Counted from the first letter of the stretch, positions 27,070 through 36,021 are shown. The stretch: DNA of 52,045 bases from Sphingobacteriales bacterium (GCA_021298155.1 JAJTEN010000012.1:1-52045); one strand, 5' to 3'. Translations and numbers: made by a program. The notes: a model not told the origin generated them from the sequence alone.

Positions 27070-27930
27070 TTAATTTCCACCGCCTTTTATTGCTTTATCT
27101 TTTATCAGCTTCAGAGCCTTTAAATCTTTTGCATTGCATTTACAGTTGGCTGGACTAGTATTAGCGAAATACATAAGTTCACTATTCGCAGCACTTACAA
27201 CGAGTTTATTGCAAAATTTTTCATCTTTTGAATAATAAAAATAAGCAAAACCATTGTCTTGCCACTTTATAACTTTTCGAATTTCATCTCCATCTACTTC
27301 TTCCACATCGCCATCGTACAATGTCATAGCATCTTCCTTACCTTTTAACTCCAATTGTTTGTCTTCAATCAGCAATTTTTTATCTACCAATTGCGACTTA
27401 TCTGATGGATAATTTGTCATCATACTACTAGCACTCAATTCACTGTTTTTCTGCACCTGAATTGCCGCATTAAAATAGTTATTCAAAAGTTGCACTGCAC
27501 GTGTTGTTTCAGCGGCCCAGTCATTAGTATCAATTGCATTGCTGCAAAAACCATAGGCTAATAAATTATCTGGCTGAACCCTACGACTAAATTTCTTAGT
27601 GATTACAAAAGCATTCATATCTTCTTCCGAGCTACAAACTTTTGCCTTAATTTTTGATCCTTTAGACTTACTAAAATAAAGGAATGCATAATCTCCTTTT
27701 TTATAGTTGGCCAGCTCATAGTCCTGCGCAAATTCGAAGCCTGTATACGACCAATATCTCTCTACCGCAGCGATAATAGATGCACTATAAGCGCTATCTT
27801 CAAACAATACAACAACTAAGCGTGTATCTTTAAATTTCTCGAGTTCTTCTTTCTTTTTAAAATTTCCAAATTGGGCAAAAGAAATCGTATAGGCTAAGAT
27901 GAAAGTAAACAAAAAGAATAGTTTTTTCAT
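27070..27930 (-). CDS. Secreted protein, function unknown
   Basis: A 286-residue exported protein with a signal peptide (MKKLFFLFTFILAYTISFAQ). I recognise no domain. The mature part starts with KKKEELEKFKDTRLVVVLFEDSAYS and later has KKGDYAFLYFSKSKG, which read as alternating strands and could be a small alpha/beta fold. There is an acidic turn (LYDGDVEEVDGDEI) and a C-terminal pair of close cysteines in NCKCNAKDL. It lies downstream of the sigma factor gene but behind that gene's terminator. Its end directly abuts the end of the TerB-like gene. Probably periplasmic. Confidence 0.7.
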   Translation of the reverse strand: MKKLFFLFTFILAYTISFAQFGNFKKKEELEKFKDTRLVVVLFEDSAYSASIIAAVERYWSYTGFEFAQDYELANYKKGDYAFLYFSKSKGSKIKAKVCSSEEDMNAFVITKKFSRRVQPDNLLAYGFCSNAIDTNDWAAETTRAVQLLNNYFNAAIQVQKNSELSASSMMTNYPSDKSQLVDKKLLIEDKQLELKGKEDAMTLYDGDVEEVDGDEIRKVIKWQDNGFAYFYYSKDEKFCNKLVVSAANSELMYFANTSPANCKCNAKDLKALKLIKDKAIKGGGN

Positions 27931-27978
27931 AATTTTAGTTGTTAAGATTTTTGCAATTTGCCAAATAAAAGGATAAAA

Positions 27979-28008
27979 AAAAAGCGATTTGCAGGCAAAT
28001 CGCTTTTT
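27979..28008 (-). terminator. Intrinsic terminator of the sigma factor gene
   Basis: Stem AAAAAGCGATTTGC (27979-27992) with GCAAATCGCTTTTT (27995-28008). The effective loop is about six bases, and a T run follows on the minus strand, 18 bases after the stop at 28027. Confidence 0.85.
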
Positions 28009-28026
28009 TGTGCAGCAAATAAAATA

Positions 28027-28566
28027 TTAAGCAACCTCTTTTTCTACAGAATATCCATACATGGCTCCGTATGACGCCAATGCATCGCGCAATTGTCTGC
28101 GCGCAACAAAAATCCTTGTTTTCACTGTACCAATTGGAATATTCAATATTTCAGCAATCTCGTGGTATTTAAACCCTTTCACATTCATCGTGAATGGCTT
28201 CTGTAGATTCACAGGTAATTCACCAATTGCTGTTTCAATATCTTTTCTCAGAAAACCTTGCTCGCCTTCATTTTTTACCAAAGGGGCAACACTATCCAAA
28301 TAAAAATCATTATCAGTTTGATCAATAAAGGTATTTCTCTTGACCATTCTTCGGTAGTTATTAATAAATGTATTTTTCATGATGGTATATAACCATCCTT
28401 TCAGATTCGTGCCATTCTCAAACTTATCTTGGTAGGTGTACGCTTTTAACATCGTTTCTTGCACAAGATCATTGGTATCTTCTACATTTCGGGTTAACTG
28501 ATAAGCGTAATGCCTGAGTGGCTTTGCTTCTTTCTGAACCATTTTTTTAAAATCTATAGAAGTCAT
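28027..28566 (-). CDS. RNA polymerase sigma factor, sigma-70 family (ECF-like)
   Basis: A 179-residue two-domain sigma factor. Region 2 spans about residues 10-80 (MVQKEAKPLRHYAYQLTRNVEDTNDLVQETMLKAY, GTNLKGWLYTIMKNTFINNYRR) and region 4 about 115-170 (ETAIGELPVNLQKPF, KYHEIAEILNIPIGTVKTRIFVARRQL). Close relatives are widespread and highly conserved in Bacteroidota. I start at the ATG at 28566: a strong promoter (28597-28629) predicts the transcript start near 28591, which lies downstream of the alternative ATG at 28611. No anti-sigma factor is adjacent, so control by a membrane anti-sigma is not suggested. Target genes are unknown. Confidence 0.9.
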   Translation of the reverse strand: MTSIDFKKMVQKEAKPLRHYAYQLTRNVEDTNDLVQETMLKAYTYQDKFENGTNLKGWLYTIMKNTFINNYRRMVKRNTFIDQTDNDFYLDSVAPLVKNEGEQGFLRKDIETAIGELPVNLQKPFTMNVKGFKYHEIAEILNIPIGTVKTRIFVARRQLRDALASYGAMYGYSVEKEVA

Positions 28567-28596
28567 ATTGTTTAATTGTTTTTTATAAATGTTAAA

Positions 28597-28629
28597 CAAA
28601 TGTATGTACATTAATAAGTAGAATGCAAA
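28597..28629 (-). promoter_or_regulatory. Promoter of the sigma factor gene
   Basis: On the minus strand TTTG (28629-28626), a 21-base spacer and an exact -7 TACATTTG (28604-28597). It predicts a leader of about 25 bases and sets the start codon at 28566. Confidence 0.55.
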
Positions 28630-28912
28630 TATTTTTGTTTAATTTTATTTGATTTTCATTAAACAAACCATAACTATTTAATTTTGTGCATTTTAAATTT
28701 ATAAATAAAAAATTCTGATTTAAATAATTGCTTTTTATAGGCAAATTTTTAATTCATTTTTAAGTTAAACTGACAATTAAACCTGTTTTTCATCATAATT
28801 AAGATACTAAATTTGATTACTACAAAAACTTTTGTTAAACTTTTTGCTTATTATATTAAACACAACAAAAATAAATAAACAGAATAATACTTAGCTTTTA
28901 CCAATATAAAGT

Positions 28913-28920
28913 TAAGTTTG
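28913..28920 (+). promoter_or_regulatory. -7 element before the PTPS-folE operon
   Basis: TAAGTTTG is an exact TAnnTTTG match ending 8 bases before the ATG at 28929. It would give a nearly leaderless transcript. No clean -33 TTG was found. Confidence 0.4.
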
Positions 28921-28928
28921 TAGCTACA

Positions 28929-29339
28929 ATGGAAATAACAGTATCAAGAAAAGCACATTTCAACGCGGCACACAGGTTGCATGTTTCGCAGTGGAGTGAT
29001 GAAGATAACAAACAGTTTTTTGGACATTGCAACAACCCAAATTTTCATGGGCATAATTATGATTTAATTGTGAGTATAACCGGAGATATTGATCCAGTCT
29101 CTGGTTATTTTATAGACATGAAGTGGCTGAGCAATTTAATTAAAGAAGAAATAGAAGATAGATTCGACCATAAAAATTTAAATTTAGATTGTGAGGAATT
29201 TAAATCCTTAAATCCGAGTACAGAAAACCTCGCCGTTGTGATATGGCAAATTTTAAAAAGCAAATTGAACAATATAAAACATCTGAAAGTAATATTATAT
29301 GAAACAGAAAGAAACTTCGTTGAATACAACGGAAATTAA
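28929..29339 (+). CDS. 6-pyruvoyl-tetrahydropterin synthase / QueD family enzyme
   Basis: A 136-residue T-fold enzyme that acts on dihydroneopterin triphosphate. The zinc histidines are visible in FNAAHRLH and FHGHNYDL, the nucleophilic-type cysteine in FGHCNNPN, and the catalytic glutamate in LYETERNFVEY. It is followed by folE, whose product supplies its substrate, so the pair makes either 6-carboxy-tetrahydropterin for queuosine (QueD) or another reduced pterin. QueE and QueC are not in this window, so I leave the symbol open. If folE starts at 29299 the genes overlap by 41 bases; if at 29344 they are four bases apart. Confidence 0.88.
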   Translation: MEITVSRKAHFNAAHRLHVSQWSDEDNKQFFGHCNNPNFHGHNYDLIVSITGDIDPVSGYFIDMKWLSNLIKEEIEDRFDHKNLNLDCEEFKSLNPSTENLAVVIWQILKSKLNNIKHLKVILYETERNFVEYNGN

Positions 29340-29994
29340 GAACATGCATGCCGAAGAAATCGGTGAAAATCATGTAGGTTTTTCAATGGAAACACCCATT
29401 CGCGAAGATGCTTTTGCTTTGGATGATGAATTAAAAATTGAACTGATTGAAAAGCATTTTAAGGAGATAATGCTTATTTTAGGCTTAGACCTAAATGATG
29501 ATTCATTAAGCGGCACGCCACATCGTGTGGCTAAAATGTACGTTACTGAAATGTTTAAGGGTCTGAACCCAAAAAATATTCCAGCAGCCAAACTATTCGA
29601 AAATAAATATCAGTATAAAAATATGCTGATAGAAAAAAACATCTCTTTTCATAGCGTATGTGAACATCATTTTGTTCCAATTATTGGTAAGGCTCACGTA
29701 GCTTACATACCCAATGGTAAAGTAGTTGGATTATCTAAACTCAATAGAATAGTTAGGTATTTTGCACAAAGACCACAAGTACAAGAACGCATGACCGTTC
29801 AAATTGTAAATATGTTAAAAGAGGCTTTAGCTACAGAAGATGTTGCTGTAATTATTGAAGCAGATCACATGTGTGTTGCCATGAGAGGTGTCCAAGACAT
29901 TACAAGTAGTACTATAACTAGCGAATTTAGTGGTAAATTTTTAGACGGAAAAACCCGCGAAGAATTGCTTCGATTGATTAAATTAGACGCTTAG
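29299..29994 (+). CDS. folE: GTP cyclohydrolase I
   Basis: FolE, 231 residues, converts GTP to dihydroneopterin triphosphate, the first step of folate and of queuosine or biopterin synthesis. Visible marks are SGTPHRVAKMYV, the zinc cysteine and histidine block SVCEHHFVPIIGKAHVAYIP, LSKLNRIVRYFAQRPQVQERM and the second zinc cysteine in DHMCVAMRGVQ. The zinc-binding Cys/His/Cys set marks a type IA enzyme. The start is uncertain: ATG 29299 overlaps the PTPS gene, while ATG 29344 (MHAEEIGENHVGF) gives a common-looking N-terminus without overlap. It forms one operon with the upstream PTPS gene, which uses its product. Confidence 0.95.
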   Translation: MKQKETSLNTTEIKNMHAEEIGENHVGFSMETPIREDAFALDDELKIELIEKHFKEIMLILGLDLNDDSLSGTPHRVAKMYVTEMFKGLNPKNIPAAKLFENKYQYKNMLIEKNISFHSVCEHHFVPIIGKAHVAYIPNGKVVGLSKLNRIVRYFAQRPQVQERMTVQIVNMLKEALATEDVAVIIEADHMCVAMRGVQDITSSTITSEFSGKFLDGKTREELLRLIKLDA

Positions 29995-30001
29995 TTCGGG
30001 T

Positions 30002-31261
30002 TTAATGTGAATCAAATACTTCACCGTTGATGATTACTTTGGATACTTGATCAACGCCAAAATAATAGGGCATTATTGCCAAAGACGACATTGGCTTTGT
30101 GATAAACACATTGGCTCTTTTACCCCTGGTAATAGAGCCAATTTCATGACTAAGCTCTAACGCGTATGCCCCATTTATCGTTGTTGCATTTAAAGCTTCT
30201 TCCGGACTCAGCTTCATTTGAGTGCAGGCTAAAGCTACTACAAAACCCATTCTTCCATTAGGTGTGCTACCTGGATTAAAATCACTCGCCAAGCAAACTG
30301 GCAAACCAGCATCTATCATTTTTCTGAGCGGCGCATATGGAATACCCAAAAAGAATGAACAGCCGGGCAATGCCACTGGCATCGTATCGCTTTGAAGTAA
30401 ACATTTTATCTCATCATCACCTGTATATTCTAAATGATCTACACTTAGCGCATGATTTCGAACAGCTGCCTGAACGCCCCCTGTATAACCCAACTCATTG
30501 CCATGAATTTTTGCTTTCAATCCATACGATTTTGCCGCCTCAAGTAAGGCATCTGTTTCAGTTGGAGTAAAAAATCCTTGATCACAAAACACATCCATAT
30601 AATCGGCTAAATTTTCGGCATGCACTGCTGGCAACATTTCCTCAATAATCAAACGAATATAGTCTGCTCGATTCGCTTTATAGGCTGAAGGAATAGCATG
30701 CGCGCCCAAAAAAGTTGCTTTAATTGGAATGGGAGAAATGGCCTTCAATCGTTTAATAACTCTAAGCATTTTTAACTCATCTACTACAGTTAATCCATAT
30801 CCACTTTTTATTTCAATGGCTCCTGTTCCAAAAGCAATCAAATCCCATAAACGCTGTTTGGCTTGAACAAATAATTCATCTTCACTCATTTCTTGCAAGC
30901 GCTTAGCTGAGTTTAAAATCCCTCCCCCCGACTCTGCAATCTCTTCATACGTTTTGCCTTTTATTCGCATAACAAATTCTTCTTCCCTTGTTTTGGCAAA
31001 AACTATATGCGTATGGGAATCAACAAAGCAGGGCAGCACAAACCTATCTTTGGCTGAAATGCGATTATGGGCAATGGATTCAAATCTGGAGCTATCTAAA
31101 TTGCGCATTTCGCCATAATCACTAATTTTTCCATTTTCTATCCATAACCAAGCATCTGCTATCGCATGAAATTGCGCCATTTCTGCGCCCTTTAGTTTTA
31201 ATGCACCATTTTCAATGATACCTGCAAGCGAGCTAATTTCTGTTATTAATAAGTTTGCCAT
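30002..31261 (-). CDS. hutI: Imidazolonepropionase
   Basis: HutI, 419 residues, an amidohydrolase that opens imidazolone-5-propanoate in histidine breakdown. Motifs are the metal-binding LPCFVDSHTHIVFAKTREEEF, the loop GGGILNSAKR, AIEIKSGYGL, the later metal histidine HGNELGYTGG, SVDHLEYTGDDEI and ASDFNPGSTPNGRMGF. The length fits the family. Other hut genes (hutH, hutU, hutG) are not in the window, so the pathway must be completed elsewhere. It converges on folE, ending 7 bases away with no obvious terminator. No clear promoter element was found upstream. Confidence 0.95.
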   Translation of the reverse strand: MANLLITEISSLAGIIENGALKLKGAEMAQFHAIADAWLWIENGKISDYGEMRNLDSSRFESIAHNRISAKDRFVLPCFVDSHTHIVFAKTREEEFVMRIKGKTYEEIAESGGGILNSAKRLQEMSEDELFVQAKQRLWDLIAFGTGAIEIKSGYGLTVVDELKMLRVIKRLKAISPIPIKATFLGAHAIPSAYKANRADYIRLIIEEMLPAVHAENLADYMDVFCDQGFFTPTETDALLEAAKSYGLKAKIHGNELGYTGGVQAAVRNHALSVDHLEYTGDDEIKCLLQSDTMPVALPGCSFFLGIPYAPLRKMIDAGLPVCLASDFNPGSTPNGRMGFVVALACTQMKLSPEEALNATTINGAYALELSHEIGSITRGKRANVFITKPMSSLAIMPYYFGVDQVSKVIINGEVFDSH

Positions 31262-31382
31262 GGCTCAAAATAAGGTAAAAGAAATATGTCAGCCAAATTA
31301 TACCAATTGTAAAGAATTATTAAAGAGATAAAAAAATTGAAGAATATTTTGGCATATTCGCTTAGTAAAACACTAATCACAT

Positions 31383-33923
31383 ATGCCTAATAAATGCACT
31401 TTTATACTACTTTTATTATTCTATATACATATAAGCACCCATGCGCAAACACCTAAATCATACAGTAGCGGAGAATTAGAAACAGAATTCAAAAAACTAA
31501 CCAATACAGCTAAAGTACTATACATTGCCGCCCATCCAGATGATGAAAACACCCGTTTAATTTCTTGGTTAGTGAATGAAAAATGTGTAAGAACTGGTTA
31601 TCTCAGTTTAACACGCGGAGATGGCGGGCAAAATTTAATTGGTTCAGAACAAGGGACAGAATTAGGAGTTATAAGAAGTCAGGAACTCCTTGCTGCGCGT
31701 AAAATAGATGGTGCCGAACAATTTTTTACCCGAGCATTTGATTTTGGATACAGTAAAAGTGCCACTGAAACATTCGACAAATGGAATAAAGAAGAAATTT
31801 TAGGAGATGTAGTATACATTATCAGAAAGTTTAGGCCCGATATTATTATTACCAGATTTGCAACAGATGGTAGTGGCGGTCACGGCCATCACACTGCTTC
31901 GGCTATTCTTGCAGAAGAAGCATTTGATGCAGCAGGCGATCCTACTCGTTACCCAAAGCAACTCAAAACAGTTAATATTTGGCAACCCAAAAGATTATTA
32001 TACAACAGCGCAGCCCGATTTTGGAACCCCAATGCAGATATGAGTGGATGCATTGTAGAAGATGTTGGCGGATTTAACTCTGCATTAGGAAAAAGCTACG
32101 GAGAAATAGCTGCAGAGAGCAGAAGTATGCATAGCAGTCAGGGTTTTGGAAGTAGCAAACAAAGAGGAGAAATGTTAGAATATTTTAAGCCATTAAAAGG
32201 AGATACCACGCAGCTTAATAGTTTGTTTCAAGGCATAGATTTAACCTATTCTCAATCACCCCTTGCAAGAAAACGCAAGAAACTCATCACACAGGCAGCC
32301 AACGCCTATCAGTCAAAAAATTATACGGCTTGCACACAAAAACTCCTTCAAGCACTTGCCATACAATCCCAATTAACAGATGAAGATTATGGCTACAAGT
32401 ACCAGCATATCATAAAAACAATCTTAAGTGTAAATGGCCTATTTTTAGAAGCTGTTTCAGAAAACAGCGCCCTATTTGCTGTTGGAGATTCAATTAAAAT
32501 AAAAGTAAACAGCCTCAATCGTAGTCGAACCAAAGTTGAATTACATCAAATTACTATACAAAATATTGGTTCAGACCAAAATTGCCTTACCCAAGCGGCA
32601 ACGCAACAAATAACAAGTGAACTGCTGATAAACAAACCACAAACTCACTTATTCGCAATAAAAATTTGCGAAAATACGAAACCCTCTTCCATGTTCTGGC
32701 TGAACCAAGACATTGAAAGCAACAAATTTGTTATGCATCAAACCGAAATTGGCATTCCATACGCACTCCAGTCGGGCTATACTGTTCAATTTGATTTGAG
32801 CATATTGAACCAAAAAATAAGCTACCAAGTGCCTGTGATGTATAAATTTACAAATCCAGAAAAAGGTGAATTTTATAGAAATCTAATGATCACACCACCG
32901 GCCATGGTAAATGTAGTAAACAATACATTGGTTTGTAATGATACGGCCACTAAAAACATAAAAATTAGCATCAAGGCAGGTAAAGACAAGGTAAGGGGAA
33001 TTGTGCGTGCTATATTCCCAGAAGCCTGGAAAATAAGCAGCGATAATGCAATAAAAACAGATGCCATTTCATGCGAAGTACCCTTTGAATTGGATAAAAA
33101 ATTCACAGAAAAAGAGGTGTTGTTTTATGTTAAAGCCCCAGTCAATAGTACTACAGGAAAAGTAAGGTTTGAACTAATAATTGAAGGTAAAACTTACCAC
33201 CAAGGCTTTAAAGAAATTAGTTATGACCACATACCTACCCAGGTATTGTTTCCAACTGCAGAGATAAAATTAGTTAAGTTAGATGCCAATAGAAAAGTAA
33301 AGAAAATTGGGTACATACCTGGCGCTGGCGACGAGATTCCATCTGGGTTAACGCAAATTGGGTACGAGATTAATACCATCAGTGATGAGCAAATCAGAAT
33401 TGGGAATTTAAATGAATTTGAAACGATTATTACCGGGGTAAGAGCCTATAATACGAACGAAAAACTGAGTATTTTCAAGCAAAAATTAATGGAATTTGTG
33501 GCCAATGGCGGCAATTTAATTGTGCAATACAACACAAACAGTTTTGCGGGTCCGTTTAAAGGAGATATTGGTCCGTACCCTTTTAAAATTACCCGCGAAC
33601 GCATCACAGATGAAAATGCCAAGGTTATTTTTGAAAACCCAAAACACCCAGTTCTTCAAACACCTAATCAACTTAGCGAAAAAGATTTTGAAGGTTGGAT
33701 CCAAGAAAGAAGTATTTACCAGGCCGGGGAAATTGACGCTAAGTATGAAAACATTTTTAGTATGGCTGATCCCAATGCCAAACCAAGCAATGGCAGTTTA
33801 ATCATTGGAAAATATGGAAAAGGCAACTTTATTTATACTGGTTTGGTTTTCTTTAGAGAACTTCCCGCAGGCGTTCCTGGAGCATACAGATTGCTTGTAA
33901 ATTTAATTGAATTGGGCAAATAA
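31383..33923 (+). CDS. PIG-L family deacetylase, large secreted form
   Basis: An 846-residue exported protein with a signal peptide (IYHI-free start MPNKCTFILLLLFYIHISTHAQ, split at residue 21). The PIG-L / LmbE de-N-acetylase domain covers about 40-300, with the zinc motif AAHPDDENTR and the second-site histidines in DGSGGHGHHTASA. These enzymes remove acetyl groups from GlcNAc-type sugars or related conjugates. The middle (about 350-620) is beta-rich with Ig-like segments, and the C-terminus (about 640-840) resembles a glutamine-amidotransferase-like fold (LVKLDANRKVKKIGYIPGAG, FVANGGNLIVQYNT) without a visible catalytic triad. Such three-part proteins are common in Bacteroidota. Substrate unknown; probably acts in the periplasm. 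Confidence 0.85.
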   Translation: MPNKCTFILLLLFYIHISTHAQTPKSYSSGELETEFKKLTNTAKVLYIAAHPDDENTRLISWLVNEKCVRTGYLSLTRGDGGQNLIGSEQGTELGVIRSQELLAARKIDGAEQFFTRAFDFGYSKSATETFDKWNKEEILGDVVYIIRKFRPDIIITRFATDGSGGHGHHTASAILAEEAFDAAGDPTRYPKQLKTVNIWQPKRLLYNSAARFWNPNADMSGCIVEDVGGFNSALGKSYGEIAAESRSMHSSQGFGSSKQRGEMLEYFKPLKGDTTQLNSLFQGIDLTYSQSPLARKRKKLITQAANAYQSKNYTACTQKLLQALAIQSQLTDEDYGYKYQHIIKTILSVNGLFLEAVSENSALFAVGDSIKIKVNSLNRSRTKVELHQITIQNIGSDQNCLTQAATQQITSELLINKPQTHLFAIKICENTKPSSMFWLNQDIESNKFVMHQTEIGIPYALQSGYTVQFDLSILNQKISYQVPVMYKFTNPEKGEFYRNLMITPPAMVNVVNNTLVCNDTATKNIKISIKAGKDKVRGIVRAIFPEAWKISSDNAIKTDAISCEVPFELDKKFTEKEVLFYVKAPVNSTTGKVRFELIIEGKTYHQGFKEISYDHIPTQVLFPTAEIKLVKLDANRKVKKIGYIPGAGDEIPSGLTQIGYEINTISDEQIRIGNLNEFETIITGVRAYNTNEKLSIFKQKLMEFVANGGNLIVQYNTNSFAGPFKGDIGPYPFKITRERITDENAKVIFENPKHPVLQTPNQLSEKDFEGWIQERSIYQAGEIDAKYENIFSMADPNAKPSNGSLIIGKYGKGNFIYTGLVFFRELPAGVPGAYRLLVNLIELGK

Positions 33924-33956
33924 GACTTAAAACAAACAGTTATGGTATTTTTTGTC

Positions 33957-33964
33957 TAATTTTG
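33957..33964 (+). promoter_or_regulatory. -7 element before der
   Basis: TAATTTTG matches TAnnTTTG exactly and lies 19 bases before the der ATG at 33984. A correctly spaced -33 TTG was not found. Confidence 0.35.
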
Positions 33965-33983
33965 CAGGTTCAATAACTAGAAA

Positions 33984-35297
33984 ATGGGCAATATTGTTGC
34001 AATTGTAGGCCGACCAAATGTTGGTAAATCAACCTTATTTAATCGATTAATGGGCGAGTTTAAAGCCATTGTAGATGATTTTAGTGGGGTTACCAGAGAC
34101 CGTCATTATGGAAAAGCTGAATGGCAAAATAGAGAATTTGTATTAATCGATACTGGTGGATATGTGCACAATAGCACAGATATTTTTGAAACAGCAATTC
34201 GTGATCAGGTTAAAATAGCCATTGATGAAGCAGATGTGATACTCTTTATGGTAGACGTGCAAACGGGTATTACCGACCTAGATTCAGCTTTTGCCAATCT
34301 TTTGCGCAGAAGCAAAAAACCCACTTTAGTGGTGGTAAATAAATGTGATACTTTCGAAAAAGAACATGATTCTTACGAGTTCTACAGTTTAGGATTCGAT
34401 AATTTATTTTGCATTTCGTCTGGCAGTGGTAGCGGAACCGGGGATTTACTCGACCAAATTGTTTCTTTAATTCCAGCAGAAGACCTAGTGATTACTGAAG
34501 ACGCGGAAGAAATTCCAAAAATTGCAGTGGTAGGCAGACCGAATGTAGGTAAATCATCTTTAGTTAATGCTTTATTAGGCGAAGAAAGAAATATTGTAAC
34601 AGATATTGCAGGAACCACCAGAGACACCATTAATTCACATTACAAATTTTACGGTAAAGAATTTTTACTGGTTGATACAGCAGGTATCAGAAGAAAGAAA
34701 AAGGTAAATGAAGACATCGAGTTCTATTCTGTAATGCGCTCGCTCAGAGCCCTAGAAAATTGCGATATTGCCATCTTAGTCTTGGATGCACAATTGGGAC
34801 TTGACCAACAAGATTTAAATCTGGTTAGTTTGGCCGTAAAAAATGGGAAAGGACTCGTTATTTTGGTAAATAAATGGGACCTTATGGCCAAGGAAACCAA
34901 TACGGCAAGGAACTTTGAATTACAAATTAAAGAAAAGCTTCAACCATTTGATGATGTGCCCATCATCTTTACATCAGCCATAGAAAAACAAAGAATTCAT
35001 AGAGCCGTGGAAGTAGCTATGGAAGTTTATGAAAATAGAACCAGAAGAATAACTACCTCCAAGCTTAATGAATTTGTTGAGCAAATTATTGCTGCCTATC
35101 CGCCTCCATCTGTGAAAGGTAAATTTATAAGTATCAAATACGCCACCCAATTACCGGGTAAGAGTCCGAAATTTGTGTTTTTCTGCAATCTTCCTCAATA
35201 TGTTAGCGATAGCTACAAAAGATATATTGAGAATAAAATCCGCGAAGAATATGACTTTTCAGGTGTTCCAATAACAATTTATTTCAGAAAAAAGTAA
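33984..35297 (+). CDS. der: Ribosome-assembly GTPase Der (EngA)
   Basis: Der, 437 residues, a double-GTPase needed for 50S subunit maturation. The first G domain has [12 protein letters not shown], the switch-I threonine in [13 protein letters not shown] and NKCD. The second begins near residue 175 with [31 protein letters not shown] and NKWDL. The KH-like C-terminal domain follows (about 355-437), ending [19 protein letters not shown]. Full length and intact. It sits alone with its own -7 element and has no terminator before the small lipoprotein gene. Confidence 0.97.
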   Translation: MGNIVAIVGRPNVGKSTLFNRLMGEFKAIVDDFSGVTRDRHYGKAEWQNREFVLIDTGGYVHNSTDIFETAIRDQVKIAIDEADVILFMVDVQTGITDLDSAFANLLRRSKKPTLVVVNKCDTFEKEHDSYEFYSLGFDNLFCISSGSGSGTGDLLDQIVSLIPAEDLVITEDAEEIPKIAVVGRPNVGKSSLVNALLGEERNIVTDIAGTTRDTINSHYKFYGKEFLLVDTAGIRRKKKVNEDIEFYSVMRSLRALENCDIAILVLDAQLGLDQQDLNLVSLAVKNGKGLVILVNKWDLMAKETNTARNFELQIKEKLQPFDDVPIIFTSAIEKQRIHRAVEVAMEVYENRTRRITTSKLNEFVEQIIAAYPPPSVKGKFISIKYATQLPGKSPKFVFFCNLPQYVSDSYKRYIENKIREEYDFSGVPITIYFRKK

Positions 35298-35302
35298 AAA
35301 AA

Positions 35303-35333
35303 CTTGTAAAAGAGAAAATTACTAGTAAATTTG
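35303..35333 (+). promoter_or_regulatory. Strong promoter of the small lipoprotein gene
   Basis: CTTG at 35303-35306, a 19-base spacer and an exact -7 TAAATTTG at 35326-35333. The predicted leader of about 33 bases is A-rich just before the ATG (AAAAACAAGTAAA), as in highly expressed Bacteroidota genes. Confidence 0.65.
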
Positions 35334-35372
35334 CAAACGATTTTAGAAATTAACAATTTAAAAACAAGTAAA

Positions 35373-35612
35373 ATGAAAAAAGTATTATCAATCCTTGCCG
35401 CTTCTGCTATGTTGGCTATCGTAGCTTGTGGTCCTTCTGCTGAAGAAAAAAAGAAAGCTGAAGAAAAAAGAGTTCAAGATTCAATCGAAGCTGCTCAACG
35501 TAACGCAGATTCTTTAGCTGCTTTAGAAGCTGCTATGGTTCAAGACACAACTGCAGTTGCTGCTGAAGCTGCTCCTGCTGCTGAGACTGCTCCAGCTGCT
35601 GAAACTAAGTAA
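35373..35612 (+). CDS. Small lipoprotein with Ala/Glu-rich tail
   Basis: A 79-residue lipoprotein: signal MKKVLSILAASAMLAIVAC with Cys19 as the lipid site. The mature part is a charged helix (EEKKKAEEKRVQDSIEAAQ) followed by a low-complexity tail of Ala, Pro, Glu and Thr. It has no recognised domain. The tail repeats APAAET and the codons are strongly uniform (GCT for Ala, GAA for Glu), unlike its neighbours. With the near-perfect promoter and a tight terminator this points to very high expression as a single-gene unit. It could be a structural or spacer lipoprotein, comparable in role to Lpp, but that is inference. The chosen start is the ATG directly before the signal peptide; an upstream in-frame TTG at 35331 would fall inside the promoter. 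Confidence 0.8.
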   Translation: MKKVLSILAASAMLAIVACGPSAEEKKKAEEKRVQDSIEAAQRNADSLAALEAAMVQDTTAVAAEAAPAAETAPAAETK

Positions 35613-35633
35613 TCCTTAGTAGAAGTTAAAAGA

Positions 35634-35669
35634 AAAAAGAGTTCCGATCCTTCGGGGCTCTTTTTTTTT
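35634..35669 (+). terminator. Intrinsic terminator of the small lipoprotein gene
   Basis: Stem GAGTTCCGA (35639-35647) with TCGGGGCTC (35652-35660), two G-U pairs, TCCT loop, preceded by an A run and followed by nine T. Confidence 0.85.
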
Positions 35670-35700
35670 GTCTTTTTTTTAATCTTTTTCACAAAAAAGA

Positions 35701-35731
35701 TTTGTCATCCCAAAAATTATACATATTTTCG
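35701..35731 (+). promoter_or_regulatory. Promoter of rpmH
   Basis: TTTG at 35701-35704, 19-base spacer, -7 box TATTTTCG at 35724-35731 (one base from TAnnTTTG). The predicted leader is about 15 bases. Confidence 0.5.
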
Positions 35732-35752
35732 CAGTCCTAAAAATTTAAGGCA

Positions 35753-35914
35753 ATGGCTCAACCAACATTTAACCCATCGATAAAAAAGCGTAAGAACAAA
35801 CATGGCTTCCGCGAAAGAATGGCTAGCGCGTCTGGCAGAAAAGTAATTAAAGCCCGTAGAGCACGTGGTCGTAAAAAATTAACTGTTTCTGACGAAAAAC
35901 GTCATAAGCATTAA
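35753..35914 (+). CDS. rpmH: 50S ribosomal protein L34
   Basis: A 53-codon gene easily missed because of its length. It translates as a very basic protein beginning [20 protein letters not shown] and continuing [24 protein letters not shown], which is L34: [14 protein letters not shown] and RRARGR are the family's hallmarks. A TTTG-N19-TATTTTCG promoter lies just upstream and a terminator-like hairpin downstream. It stands before rnpA and yidD, the classic order, but dnaA is not adjacent. The Bacteroidota form has the usual C-terminal extension (SDEKRHKH). Confidence 0.96.
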   Translation: MAQPTFNPSIKKRKNKHGFRERMASASGRKVIKARRARGRKKLTVSDEKRHKH

Positions 35915-35962
35915 TAGAATGCTGCCTTAACAATAAGGCATATATATTCTTAAACAGAAATT

Positions 35963-35995
35963 TCCCGAACAGTTTTACTGGTACGGGATTTTTTA
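35963..35995 (+). terminator. Probable terminator of rpmH
   Basis: Stem TCCCG (35963-35967) with CGGGA (35984-35988), inner pairing ACAGT/ACTG, followed by TTTTTT. It lies between rpmH and rnpA, so rnpA depends on read-through or its own promoter. Confidence 0.55.
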
Positions 35996-36021
35996 TTTAT
36001 ATCGTTTGAAAACTAGGTCAA

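Larger units (their letters stand above)
28567..28928. other. AT-rich divergent promoter region, sigma factor / PTPS
   Basis: About 360 bases with no gene, extremely AT-rich. It holds the minus-strand sigma factor promoter near 28597-28629 and the plus-strand promoter element at 28913-28920. I see no tRNA, riboswitch, repeat or hairpin in the middle part. Confidence 0.6.

Noticed and set aside
35373-35612. A 93-residue version of the small lipoprotein starting at 35331
   Set aside because: Its start lies inside the -7 promoter box, upstream of the predicted transcript start, and would place 14 residues before the signal peptide.
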